Shown: piece after piece, positions 31,703 to 42,959 of the stretch
Numbering within the stretch: the first letter of the stretch is position 1
Layout: the number at the start of each line of letters is the position of its first letter
Origin: Micropterix aruncella
Lineage: Eukaryota > Arthropoda > Insecta > Lepidoptera > Micropterigidae
Assembly (NCBI GenBank): GCA_944548615.1
Contig: OX155978.1
Coordinates: forward strand, 4,567,588 to 4,631,587
DNA length: 64,000 bases
Reading direction: 5' to 3'
Notes under the pieces: generated by a model
The model's input: only the letters and a program-made list of their open reading frames with translations
Told to the model about the DNA's origin: nothing
Database searches by the model: none
Made by a program: the position numbers and the translations under genes

Positions 31703-32369
31703 AATAAAAAAAAATATCAAGGCGATTCTGATAGGCCACCCTTTCTGTAATCTGGCCGAATTTGAGGGTCATGGTTTTTCAAATATTGTGCCCATTTAAA
31801 TTACTTAAAAAAGTAGAGCCTTATTGTGTGATTATTTTATATGGTCTTATATCTGTACTTTCAGTTTAAAATGCATAACGTAGCTTTAATTTGATTATTA
31901 AACATTTTACTGACAATTTGAATATTACTTCTATTTTGATTATTTATATTTATAGTTTGACAATCTAGTAGTTGATTCTTGACTACCTAGGTATGTATGT
32001 TCAGTAAAGAGTAGTAACGAGACTTACTACCTAACCCAGTTATATTGACAAGTCCAAGAGCAGTCTTTAGCCGTCAATTGGACACGACGAAAATGTAATG
32101 TAAATGTAATTGCGACGGTCTTTCTCATAAAAATGATGGTAAATATCACTGACCAACCATCGACTGTACGGTTAAATGAGACGCTCATATTAACAGAACC
32201 TCGGTCAAAGGGAGGAAACTTATTTATGCCTTTGAAACCCTCAGGAATGTGGTCGCTTTGAACATTTAAACTATTTATTACGCTTGAGCACACAGCATTA
32301 CTGAGTACGGCATTCTTCCCAGAATGGGGTGGAGCTACTGCTAGCGCTCTAACTTGTCAGGGTCCAGAA

Positions 32370-32640
32370 AGCTTCGAGTAGCGGCATAATTTCATGGCAG
32401 ACCGCGGCAATTTATTGGAATTTCTTGCAATATCGCCGCGCTCGACAAAAAGTACTATAACTATGGAACTACTATAGCAATCATAAAAAGAATTACTGTG
32501 CAATAATCGCATTGAAATTTCGTATATAGAATATTGAAATCTCATTTTGTAAAAAAATTAGATAATTATGAATAAATATGGTAAAGTCGATTTTTTTTAA
32601 AAAACACGGTCTTTCTAACTTATATTTGTCTTAATAATAT
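32370..32640 (-). repeat. Dispersed repeat, copy 2 of an inverted pair
   Basis: Inverse counterpart of 20180-20470, sharing CATGGCAGACCGCGGCAA, ATATCGCCGCGCTCGACAAA and AATATTGAAATCTCATTTTG. Confidence 0.6.
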
Positions 32641-32952
32641 CTTTACTTATAGTTGTTTTGGACATTACCAGCAACCGACAACTCACGTCAATATACATTG
32701 TATATAGATATATCAATATTATTCTATTTACACTCTCCATGTACAGGTCTATATACATTTTATACAGGCACCTATGTCAATGTTTACACTATTTACCTAC
32801 ACACAAAATTTACAAGTCAATATATAATAGGTTTGTTATAACCTTGAAACCTATCTTAAGAACTTAATATTTATTTGGTATTCATTGTATTACTTTCATA
32901 AAATCATAAATTAAGTTCAACTAATCTGTAACACGACATTCATTGACTGTTA

Positions 32953-32981
32953 GGTGGTACGAAGTTCGCCGGGTCAGCTAG
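32953..32981 (+). mobile_element. Helitron 3' end
   Basis: GGTGGTACGAAGTTCGCCGG followed by GTCAGCTAG and T. Same terminus as 28290-28320. The 5' end is not identified. Confidence 0.5.
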
Positions 32982-33411
32982 TATTATATAAATATATAAT
33001 GTACTATACATTGCCAGAGTCAATTCTTAAAAAACGATTTTGTTAGTATTTATATACAAAATAGACTATACAAAGGCGCAACGTCGATTTTCAGCACGAA
33101 TTTTGCGTCAGAATGGCTGGCTTTCGAAAGGTTTATTTTACGATTCATTTCTGACTGGGAAATGAAAGTGATCTCGCAAAGCTGATGTCGCCACGTCCAC
33201 GCGGTCTAGCGCCGCTACTGACCTAGACGCACTTTTACCGATTTTAGAAGTGCTGAGACAACGGCCCCCAGTGGTCCATCGGAGTCCGATCCCCCCTCCC
33301 TCCGGAGGTGATTATGAATGAATTGCAATTGCGTTCGCAAGGCAGGAAATTGACCTGTTTTTTTCGAGACTTTACAACCGCGCCTTGTAAGCCCACTGTC
33401 CGTAATCACCG

Positions 33412-33570
33412 GATGCGAGAGTAGCTATAGTAGCGACCCACCTATGTATGCACATTATCAAGCCATTCATAAATCCGCCAACTATAAAATGCCATGCAAT
33501 GAAGTTAAAGGCGAGTGTCAGACTCAATTTACAAATGCGCACTCGCGCATCGTCGCTACTATAGTCGATT
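33412..33570. repeat. Imperfect palindrome
   Basis: CTATAGTAGCGAC at 33425-33437 is repeated in inverse at 33551-33563, with further partial pairing (GATGCGAGA / CGCGCATC) outside. A second small hairpin (TCATTTGCTCC / GGAGCAAATGA) follows at 33569-33609. Possibly a short MITE. Confidence 0.4.
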
Positions 33571-33767
33571 CATTTGCTCCATCGAGCAATTGCTCAGGAG
33601 CAAATGAAACTACGATTGTTTTAAACTTTAGATAACTAAACTATATTCACGGTTACATATTAACTGAGGAGTCGGCGAACAAAATGATCTGAATTCGGTT
33701 TTGCATCCAAACATGTTTTTTTTTAAATTTTGAATACGCATTACGCATTCAAATATGATAGCGGAAG

Positions 33768-34852
33768 AACTGCAGTATAGGAACCTCTCTCCAAAAAAAT
33801 AAATAAATATGAAGTAATAGAATTTTTCATTAGCTAAATCTGGAAGAAAATTGTGTCGGTCGCTATATAAATAAGCGAGATATAGGCATTCAAAGTTTTA
33901 ATTTTATATGTAAACAAACAGGCCAAAATAAAAAATTAAACAATTCACTACGCTGATTCCGAATCTTCCATAATCTTTATTCGATCTCAATAAATAAGCG
34001 AGATATAGGCGTTCAAAATGTTCATTGCAATGTCAAGAAAGTTGCGGCCATTTTGTTTGTACGTACCGTGACGGGCAAATTCGACTATATCGTAATATCG
34101 ATAAAAATTGCCGATATTACAGAAATTATGACAATTTGCAGAGTTTTTAGATTAATCGAAATATTTAAAAAAAAACGATCGGAAAAATATATATTTTCGC
34201 GAAACTTAAAAAAAGGGCACTATTTTCGATGTTTCTTCAATGACTTTGCATATTGATGACAGAAGATATCCTGAAATGTCGTTTGTTTCAGGTTACCTTT
34301 AGTCATCAATACACCAAGTCATTTCGTAAAAACGTCATTTCGTAAAATGTCGAAAAAATTCGAATTACCGCTTACACATTGTCATCTTAACATCAATAGC
34401 GCCGCAGGCAAACATTTTTTTTCGAATTTCGCGAAATTCGGAAAAACCTTTTTGCTTACGGTGATATTCCCATATTCCCATATTTATGAATTTTCTATTG
34501 TTTCAGGATACCTTTTGTCATCAAAACGCAAAGTCATTGAAAATAACCTCGAAAATAGTCTCATTTTTTCAAATATCGCAGACATGTTCTTTCACGAGCA
34601 TGCCATCATTTTTGTAATATCGCGAATTGTTATCGATATTAGAGAAATCGCGATATATCGACTATTTGAGACACTACTCTTGAAACAATATGGCCGATTT
34701 TTTGACGTTTAGTATGCAAACTTTAAATGCCTATATCTCGCTTATTTATTGAGAGCGACAAAAGATTATTGCAGATTCGTAATCTGCGTGGTGAATATAG
34801 TCCGGTGACGTTTAAAAATCAAGAATCCAGGAGAGGTTCCTATACTGCAGTT
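33768..34852. mobile_element. Terminal-inverted-repeat element, about 1.09 kb
   Basis: Ends are inverse copies of AACTGCAGTATAGGAACCTC. Subterminal words ATAAGCGAGATATAGGC occur twice on the left (about 33878 and 33987) and inverted on the right (about 34728). Internal halves also mirror each other loosely (GTTTCAGGTTACCTTTAGTC and GTTTCAGGATACCTTTTGTC). The 121-codon frame at 34347 has no recognisable domain, so it is probably non-autonomous. Confidence 0.65.
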
Positions 34853-34859
34853 ATACCAT

Positions 34860-36240
34860 AAATTATACTAAAATAAATAATAGATTCTAATATGTGGGTA
34901 CTTTACAAAATGACACGAAATCGATGCTCGCAAATCCCTCAAACATCAACACGTAATCACATATATGTCTGTTAAACACCGACTGATCTGTGATGATGAT
35001 CTTTGCCTATCTGGAAGTCCCAGCACTGCTGCGGACCCTCGAGGTGCCTGCTGGTGGATTTCTCATGCATGTATCTTCGAAAATGTATCACACACGACCC
35101 ACTCGACGCGGATTAGTTCTTTCGCGGGTCGCAAGAGTATGCAAAAACCTCAGAAAAATATATATGCTGTCGTTCTGACAGCGTGGCGGAAAAATTATAA
35201 AAACTAGCGGGAGTAGGCATTTTCGAGCAAACGCAGTACTGGCAGCATTCAAGTCGTTCTTCTTCTTCTTCAGAATCAACATCTGTCACTGAAGGCGAAC
35301 ATCCACATTTTTTAATCAAATGCTGATGCAAAAGATACTTTGCGCGCAACCAGGTGTTTTTATTTGTTTTTCAATAAAAAAAAATACACTGAGAAACATC
35401 CAGCAGACTTAAAACGGATTCAAATTCAAATTTCTTTATTAAATTTATAAAAGTAAAATTATTGTACTCTTATTGCCTCGCCTGTACTCAGGTAGGTTTA
35501 ATCTATTGTATATGTATGTATAGGAGTTTAATTATTATGGGGTATTGATTGCCTGACGTTTTATGCTAATTAATAATTGTATGCAATGACTTAAACATAT
35601 TATATTCAAGCAGATAGATATGCAAACATATAATTGTAGGTTTTATATGTAAACATATAAATGTAAACATATAAATGAAAATTAGATATATACATACATA
35701 TAAAATTAAATACACATATAAATATTTATAAATATACATACATGTATACTTGTAGATATATACTCAATCACTCACTCACTCTCTCACACACCCCCTGTCC
35801 CCCTCCCACCGCCCTTTTCTTTTCTAGGGTCACTAAAACAAAACCTTTCAAGATTTGGGGCCGCGGGTTTGAACACATTTCATACGGCTGGGGCTGATCG
35901 TAGATCTTGTCGAAATTGATGAAAATATAATAAGTTTAAAATTTAAACTTTCACACAAATTTTGAACAACTTTACACAACGTGGCGTGCCGATTTTAATT
36001 GTATAACAAACTCGTAAAGTAATTAACGCTCACTGTAAATTTTCTGATCGTTAGATATAAACATTGTGCCAATTTACTCGGTTGAGATTGTAGGAATGGT
36101 TAAAATTAAATATGGCCGACTTCCGGCCTTCCGTAGGGTGACCATTTTTCGATATGAAATCGAGCGACGTAATTGAAGGTTTGACTTTTGTTTTAATTAT
36201 TTATTCAAGAAAATATATAGTAATTATTTAAAAACAGAAT
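34860..36240. other. No gene seen; one inverted LINE tail near 35410-35560
   Basis: A TTCAAATTCAAATTTC run at about 35418 looks like the end of a minus-strand LINE tail, as at 38330. Overlapping short frames at 34965-35349 lack motifs. Confidence 0.35.
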
Positions 36241-36309
36241 AATTCTGCGTCACTCCTAACTAGACAGCGCCTGTTTTAAGTAAGACACCAAGCTATCTTG
36301 ACATATGTT

Positions 36310-36683
36310 ATACTTGGATGGGGAGCTTGCGGAAAAACCAAACTCCAGAAAGTGAACTCCAGAAGTTTCTTGAGGCACAACTGCTGGATTCAGGACAGCT
36401 GTATTGCCTTAAAGCAATACTTCTTATAAAAAAACCACAAGTTTTCTTGAAAACAGTGAGAGAACAGGTCATTACAAGGAAAACTTTCAAGTACAGAAAC
36501 GTTTAACGTCTTTTGGACAACGTCACTACAGCTTTCTTGCTCTTAGAATGGCTAATATTATTAATAAACACATGTTGGGAATAAATAGGAAACAGAAACA
36601 GCAAATATATCGCCTTAAATTATGTCTAATTAACCTTGGTAGAAGGGAGACGGAAAACACATTTATGACAATATTAAAATAAT
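36310..36683 (+). pseudogene. LINE RT C-terminal fragment
   Basis: The frame 36318-36506 reads LDSGQLYCLKAILLIKKPQV and FLKTVREQVITRKTFKYRNV, then after a frame break RMANIINKHMLGINRKQKQQ, YRLKLCLINLGRRETENTFM and a stop. This is an RT C-terminal domain of the insect CR1/Jockey type. The 3' UTR carries GGAACAGGCAATGCCTAGTT near 36916, a word shared with other LINE tails in the window. Confidence 0.6.
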
Positions 36684-37058
36684 ATTTGTTTTATTTACAC
36701 ATATTTATATTAATTCTATTTAAGAATTTATTATATACATATTATTACTAATTATCGATATTATTTATTATTACCTATTATTGTTATTTAGTACTTATAT
36801 ATAGTTGTGAAATTATTGTCTACTGAAAGTTTATTTTTTAATGTAATTTAATTCAGAAATTTTGTGTTAAAAGATAATTATTTTAATAACCATTTTTATT
36901 ATTGGCGTTGTCCTTGGAACAGGCAATGCCTAGTTAGGAGAGGCACAAAATATGTTTAATTTAAATAAAAACGATGTATTTTTTTATATCATAATAAATA
37001 AATAAATTAATCCTCTATTATAGCAATTTAAAATATATATTGTTTTAGGATGTTTTTT

Positions 37059-37728
37059 AACCGACTTTTAAAAAGGAAGAGGTTATCAATTCGGTTGTAG
37101 TATCTTTTTTGTAATGTTTAGTTACCTCAGAACTCCGTTATTTACAAACCGATTTGAAAAATTCTTCATTTATTTGAAAGGATTTAGTTCCGATGATAAT
37201 GCATTTTTTATGGTAAGCATGACCTGATTCTACACCCAGGGTTGGATCTAGTCGAGAGGACTCATTAACGGTTAACAGCACAGGCACGAAATTTTGTATA
37301 CGCATTCAGTTATGATAGCCCTTCCTAAGTTTCACCATGATATTATTATGGCTGCTGTACCCAGGGCTGTCTTCCAATGAGGAAATCCCTCATTAGCGCA
37401 GACACGAAATTATGAATATGCATTCAATTACGACAGACCGTTCTAAGTTTCACCAAGACAGTACTGCGGCAACCCACGGTTGGCTTCCAACTAGGGAACT
37501 CCTCAACGGTCAACAGCACAGACACGAAATTTTGTACATGCATTCAATTACGACAGCCAGTTCTAAGTTTCACCAAGACAGGACGGCGGCACCCAGGGTT
37601 GGCTTCAAATGAGGGTCAACAGCACAGACACGAAATTTAGTATAGGCATTCAATATGATCGCCCGTTTTAAGTTTCACCATGACATGGCTGCTGCACTTA
37701 TTAAAAAAAATGGAGTCGGTTTTTTTTT
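37059..37728. mobile_element. Element with AACCGACT ends and a four-unit minisatellite core
   Basis: Left end AACCGACTTTTAAAAAGG and right end GGAGTCGGTT are inverse at AACCGACT. The core (37235-37696) is four tandem units of 125, 113, 119 and 105 bases, each starting CCCAGGGTTGG or similar and containing GACACGAAATTTTG and TAAGTTTCACCA. Related units lie at 19083-19300 and a related flank at 59640-59705. Confidence 0.65.
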
Positions 37729-38182
37729 GGTAAAATTTGGTCCTATTCATTTTAAAATAATAACTATTATTATTATAATATTAAAAAAATAATAATTTTG
37801 TATTTTTATAATTAAAATTTTGTATGACAATTTTAATTAATGTATTGGTTTCATAATCTAAGATCAAAAAGTAAACAACAAACGAAATTATCAATAAAAT
37901 GTCGTAATAAAAATTATACAATAAAAGTAGTCAAAAATATTTATAAAATACATCCAAATACAAAATATTGAATTTCAATAAATGGCACATTTCAAATGCT
38001 AGAACAAAAATCAAATTTGGATATTTCGTTTGATTCAAAATCGAGCATATAGTCATCGGTCTTTATTTCAATTTCGACTAGTTTGGCAGTCAATTCTATC
38101 AGCGCAACCTGCAGCGCATTCTATTTCGCCGTCTCGGAAGGGTTACCAAATCGTTCTATGGAGTTGCGCAATCTAATCTATA

Positions 38183-38290
38183 CAGGGTGAGTTTTTAATT
38201 AGTGAAATCTTTGAAGTGGGTGAATCGGCACGGGTAAAAAGGCAATTTTTAATAATAAAAACATGAAAAAAACACAAACAAAAAAGTTCT
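38183..38290 (+). mobile_element. Terminal piece of the ACAGGGTGAG repeat
   Basis: Starts TACAGGGTGAGTTTTTAATT and continues GAAGTGGGTGAATCGGC, matching the minus-strand piece in the P450 intron. Confidence 0.55.
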
Positions 38291-38329
38291 TGTTTTAAAA
38301 TTTGAAAAAATATTCAAATTCAAAATTCA

Positions 38330-39240
38330 AATTCAAATTCTTTATTTTACAAAAAATCATAATATCAGTTACAAATGAATTAAACCTAACCTAACTGGAT
38401 CGCACGAGACGTCCGCACTAAGGTAGGCTCAGAATCGTATAATTAAGTACTGCCTAATGCTAAATAAAAAAATATGTTGAAGAATGCCGTGAAAAATAAA
38501 ATCAAGTAAACAAAAATTTTAGTAAAAAATAAAATTTAAAATAATCATAAAAGGTATGTGATAATAATAATATAAAGAACAAAAAGCATGCCAATCATAA
38601 ATATATGGTAGGTGAATAATAATGTGTTAGGAATGGTAAGTTAGATAGGAACAAAGCAAATTAGTTTTTCGGTTTCTTTCCTTCCCTGGGTGATCAACCA
38701 GTGGGTTAGTCTTTTTTTGTTTATATTTATTTTTATATTTTTACCTTGAGTATAAATGCCGGGTATATCCATAGTTTTATTGAACAACGACGGTGCCAAG
38801 ACTTAAGTATAGAAAATGTCTCTGTGCATGGGTACTATTCAGTTTGGGCACTATGTGGTTACTATTAGTTATCGCTCGTGTTATAATTTTATGGGTTGTT
38901 TGCTGGTGCAATTCTTTATGTGTGTGATAATAGAGTATTATCGCTTTAGCAAATGTTTGCCGTACGTCAAGAACAGAGAACTCACGAAAAAGTTGCTCAG
39001 ACGGGTATCTTAACGGTTTTTTGTTGACAACTCTTAACAGCGCCTTCTGAGCTTTAACAAGTGGATCGAGGTGTCATAGTGCTGCACCGCCCCAACCAAG
39101 AATCCCATATGATATAATGCTGTGAGCAAGCGCGTAATATACAACTTTTAGTAATGATTTCGACATTACGTTACGTAGAAGTTTAAATGGATGAATGAGT
39201 TTGCGAATTTTCGAAAATAGTATATTATTTTGAAAAATAG
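38330..39240 (-). mobile_element. 5'-truncated minus-strand LINE
   Basis: Minus-strand frames read SYGILGWGGAA, LVKAQKALLRVVNKKPLRYP and LFREFSVLDVRQTFAKAIIL with several stops and frameshifts, the same RT C-terminal type as 29589-30398. The 3' UTR runs down to an (AATTTG)-like run at 38325-38342. Confidence 0.65.
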
Positions 39241-39250
39241 TATAAAAAGA

Positions 39251-39345
39251 CTTGAGCGCGTTGCGCTATCTCGCGGTAGGTAAAATTTCGTAAATATTGT
39301 TTATGCGCGATATTTTACATATTGCTAGATAGCGCAGCGCGCTCA
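39251..39345. repeat. Short palindromic element (about 95 bases)
   Basis: TTGAGCGCGTTGCGCTATCT at the left and AGATAGCGCAGCGCGCTCAA at the right are inverse copies with one mismatch, and pairing continues inward through TAAAAT/ATTTTA. Confidence 0.6.
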
Positions 39346-39504
39346 ACGTTTGTCAGTCAAAATTTTATTAATCAGTCAGGATTTTCAAAATTACAAAAAA
39401 AAACTTTTTTTTTCGGCGGTTGTTTTCAGAAGATCGCGAATTCAGGGGAATACATCGGGTGGAACTGGGCAGTTGGTGCATCATCTAGTTTGCTAGGTGT
39501 TGAA

Positions 39505-39960
39505 TGCCCAGCTGCCGAATAACCAGGAGGGTCTGGAGACGTATGTTTTTATGACAGCGGAGGGTAGTTGTCGACCCTTGTGATATCTTCAACCCTTGAA
39601 TCGATCCGTCGGCCACCCGGTCCCGAGTGACCATGGCGGGCAAAAGGCGTCGCGGTCCGCAAAATATTCAAACTGAATAACTGCTTACGTCAGGTAGAGG
39701 CCGCGCAAGTGACCTCGAAACCGTGGCCAGACCGGAGAACAGAGAAATCCGGCTAAATCTGGTAGTAAGGGAGTAAGGTTGGCCCTTTGTGTTCATATTC
39801 CAGGGCCTCGTGGTAAGGCGTCGGCTTTTTACGGGCATGTTTGCCGAGCTCGACTGTAAACAATGTCGTCCCCGAGCCTCTGTGTAATCAACTCACGAGT
39901 GAAAGAACGATCCTTATCGTTATAACAGCCTGAGGTATCGGGTTCTCCTGTTGCAGATGA
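39505..39960 (-). repeat. Repeat A, old copy (M-H blocks, minus orientation)
   Basis: Diverged repeat A words in order: GGCCACCCGGTCCCGAGTG, GGCGTCGCGGTCCGC, GAGGCCGCGCAAGTGACCTC, CGTGGTAAGGCGTCGG and CCTGAGGTATCGGGTTCTCC. It is about as decayed as the copy at 6790. Confidence 0.6.
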
Positions 39961-40002
39961 CAGCTACAAATTTCCGCTGATTTAAGTGTAGATTATCGTA
40001 AC

Positions 40003-41220
40003 ATACCATTCCAAAGTAGTTTAGATTATTCTGATGTTTAATAAAAATCATAGTCACCGTATTTCCGTGAGTATTTACGACCTTCTCGCGGTGCGGTTAT
40101 TACGAAAACAAACGGCCTATATTGTGGAACATCTCGACATCAAGAAAGATTTACCCACCAGGGTAGAAAGGCTGCAAAATATCTGCATTCGCTTTATTTA
40201 TGACCTAAGAAAGTATGCCCATGTTACAGAGTACTGAAGGAGTTGTAACGACCCTTAAGTATCGTTACATGCAATCAACAAATACATTGATTTCCAGTGA
40301 AATGTACTGACACAAATTCAGCTATTATTCTACCGCGTGCAGCGATGAATCAGCACGATGAAACAATACTTTTACTCGGAATATTTTGGATTGCATCATT
40401 TTTCGGCCTATATAAACCGGCGAAAATACGACCAAAGTGTCATTCCTCGAGTGATCACGTCCCCCAAGACAGCGACGGCATACCCGGTACCCCTCTCACG
40501 AGGCGAGTCAACGGGTCCGGCTTCTTGGTTACCTTTTCCTTCCTTTCCCTATCGAGGCGAGACGCATCAGTCTGCACTCCCACAGACTCGAACCGTGCCC
40601 AGTACGAGATACTAGGAGCACAAATACAATCCTTATCCATACACCTTCGTAACTTCAGGCAGATAGCCACTACATTCGCGTCAATATCTATCCTATTCGG
40701 GAAGCGTCACAAACTGGTTATATCGAACTCTCAATAAATACCTTCTGATACACTTTAAATCGAATTTTAATACGGAGATAACCCGCAAGTGACACCACCA
40801 CCTCACACCGAATAACTTGGAGTCTAGTGAGGGGTGGTCCCTCACAGAGTCTTCACTGGCTGACGACCCGAGAAAAGGCGAGACGAGAGTCCAAGGTTTA
40901 CTCGTCAGAATCTTGAAGGGGGCCGCTCCGAGCTATCTTATAAGTAGGTCTACCTCTATTTTCTCACGGGCGCCCTCTGAGATCTGAAAACAACCTACTG
41001 CTCTAGATCCCTGGTCATAGTAGTGATTTCTTCTTGCACTCCTTCTGAAGTGCGTGAGCACCCAGAAGGAGTGCGAGAGGCCCGTCTCTGGAATGCTGTA
41101 CCCGTATGTATAAGGATAGTACCGAGTTTCTTTTGCTTCAAACGCTGTTTCAAAAAACCCTTGAACGAACGCTCATAAGCTTTTGCTATTTTCCCCTCCC
41201 TTTAAACTGAGGTATTTTCC
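40003..41220 (+). pseudogene. LINE RT remnant split by a solo LTR
   Basis: Before the LTR: LDIKKDLPTRVERLQNICIR, FIYDLRKYAHVTEY. After it: RSLHWLTTREKARRE-like sequence, LKGAAPSYLISRSTSIF and a tail ending in EGVREARLWNAV. Removing the LTR and one copy of GAGT brings the two parts together in order. The first 130 bases (40003-40130) recur almost unchanged at 41258-41390. Confidence 0.6.
40244..40846 (+). mobile_element. Solo LTR with GAGT target duplication
   Basis: Starts TGTAACGACCCTTAAGTATC and ends GGTGGTCCCTCACA (TG...CA), 603 bases, flanked by GAGT at 40240-40243 and 40847-40850. It carries a CCTATATAAACCGG TATA-type promoter and AATAAA near the 3' end. The first 26 bases are nearly palindromic. 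A sister copy lies at 58561-59160. No internal retrotransposon sequence is present, so the element was lost by LTR-LTR recombination. Confidence 0.85.
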
Positions 41221-41257
41221 TGTTTCTACATAACATTTTAATATTTTCGTGTAGTTT

Positions 41258-42460
41258 ATTGTAACATACCATTCCAAAGAAGTTTAGATTCTTCTGATGT
41301 TTGATAAAAATCATAGTCACCGTATTTCCGCGAGTATTTACGAGCTTCTCGCGGTGCGGTTATTACGAAAACAAACGGCCTACATTGTGGTAACTATCCC
41401 AGCGGGTCCAATCTTGAGGGGCTTCGAATCGTTGAATACCATACTACTAAAGCTGTCCATTCATGGACATATCAGACGGTTACAGTAGACGCGATAATAA
41501 TAGTAGTCTACGCCACATTTACTTTTATTATAATATGGGGTAAAATATAGTCAGCTAGTTGCGAAAATGTCTATTATCAAGATCGAAAGATTCTATTACT
41601 GAATAATATACAACGGTTTTGTAGCAGCCGAAGTTTCGGCGTGGTTGCAACCGATGTTGCAGCCGTCCAGGGTAGACTGCTTGAGAGTGGCGTAAGTAAA
41701 AAAGAGCGGAGGTATACGCCATTATTAAATGTGTGTATATCAACCTCCATAAGAACTACGCCATTCACCGTATCTATATCCACTCGCATAGCAAGGCAGC
41801 TCTTATGGCACTAGCCTCGAATACTATTAATTCAAAGCTAGTGCAAAACTGCGTATCACTACTGAATTCCCTGGTCGAAAAGAACAGGGTAGTTCTAAGA
41901 TGGGTTCCCGGCCATGCAGGAATCGAGGGAAATGAAAAAGCCGACGAACTTGCTAAGACGGGAGCAAAGGGAACATTATACGGCCCTGAACCTTGCTGTG
42001 GCGTGCCAAAAAGCCTTGCAAACCTAATTCTCAAACAAATGTGTTTAGAACAATCCGTCAACCACTGGAAAACCACGCCAGGGTTGAATCAATCCAAAGC
42101 GCTAATTAAGGCCTACGACTCTAAGACGGCCCGTGAGGCCTTATAGCTAAATAGGAACAATCTACGCATACTGGTGAGGGCGCTCACGGGGCATTGTGGC
42201 CTCAACAAGCACATGTACAACCTCGATCCCTGGTCACGGTAGTGATTTCTTCTCGCTCGCCTTCTGGGTGCTCTCGCACTTCAGTGCGAGAGCACCCAGA
42301 AGGAGTGCGAGAGGCCCGTCTCTGGAATGCTGTACACGCACGTATAAGGATAGCACCAAGATTGTTTTGCTTCAAACGCAGGCTCAAAGAACACTTGAAC
42401 CAACGCTCATAAACTATTGTTATTTATCCCTCCCCCTTGCGGCCCCTGCATTATTATGGG
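41258..42460 (+). pseudogene. LINE remnant with RNase H domain and C-terminal tail
   Basis: The frame 41733-42146 is the second half of an RNase H domain: IYIHSHSKAALMALAS, VLRWVPGHAGIEGNEKADEL, AKTGAKG. In working enzymes the first motif carries an aspartate (SDS), here read as SHS, so the catalytic residue is lost. A stop follows, then LNRNNLRILVRALTGHCGLN, a jump, and the RT tail VREHPEGVREARLWNAVHAR, FKRRLKEHLNQRS. The tail part resembles 41015-41200, so two LINE ends are joined here. Confidence 0.7.
42261..42302. repeat. Perfect 20-base inverted repeat in a LINE tail
   Basis: CTTCTGGGTGCTCTCGCACT (42261-42280) and its exact inverse complement (42283-42302) are separated by two bases, and imperfect pairing extends outward. 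The related tail at 41035-41075 has only part of this hairpin. Confidence 0.7.
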
Positions 42461-42492
42461 TATATGGTTTTATCCTTGGTGCTATGATATTA

Positions 42493-42955
42493 TCCTACTA
42501 ATATTATAAACGCGAAAGTTTGCATGTATGTATGGATGTTTGTTACTCTTTCACGCAAAAACTACGGAATGGATTTTGATGAAACTTTACAATAATATAG
42601 CTCACACATCAGAATAACACATAGGCTATAATTTATAAAGATATAGTGTGAATTATATAAAATATAACGATAACTGTCAAGTAAGTAGGAAAAAATCTAA
42701 GAAATTGACATTCGAAATTTAAATTCTATCCTACTATCCTACTAATAATATAAACGCGAAAGTTTGTATGTATGTATGGATGTTTGTTACTCTTTCACGC
42801 AAAAACTACTGAATGGATTTGGATGAAACTTTACAATAATATAGCTTACACATCAGAATAACACATAGGCTATAATTTATAAAGATATATGGTTTTCTAT
42901 CATCATTATCACAATTTTCCATCACCACGCGGGTGAAACCGCTGGGCGCAGCTAG
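42493..42955 (+). mobile_element. Non-autonomous Helitron with two 5' ends
   Basis: Begins TCCTACTAATATTATAAACG after A. A second 5' end starts at 42729-42737 and the 3' terminus ACGCGGGTGAAACCGC then TGGGCGCAGCTAG is followed by T. The 3' hairpin GCGG/CCGC lies just before CTAG. Same family as 52889-53649. Confidence 0.75.
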
Positions 42956-42959
42956 TATA

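Noticed and set aside
41733..42146. Host ribonuclease H gene
   Set aside because: The VPGHAGIEGNEKADELAK wording is that of LINE-encoded RNase H. The fragment lacks its first half and a catalytic aspartate, and lies among LINE sequence.
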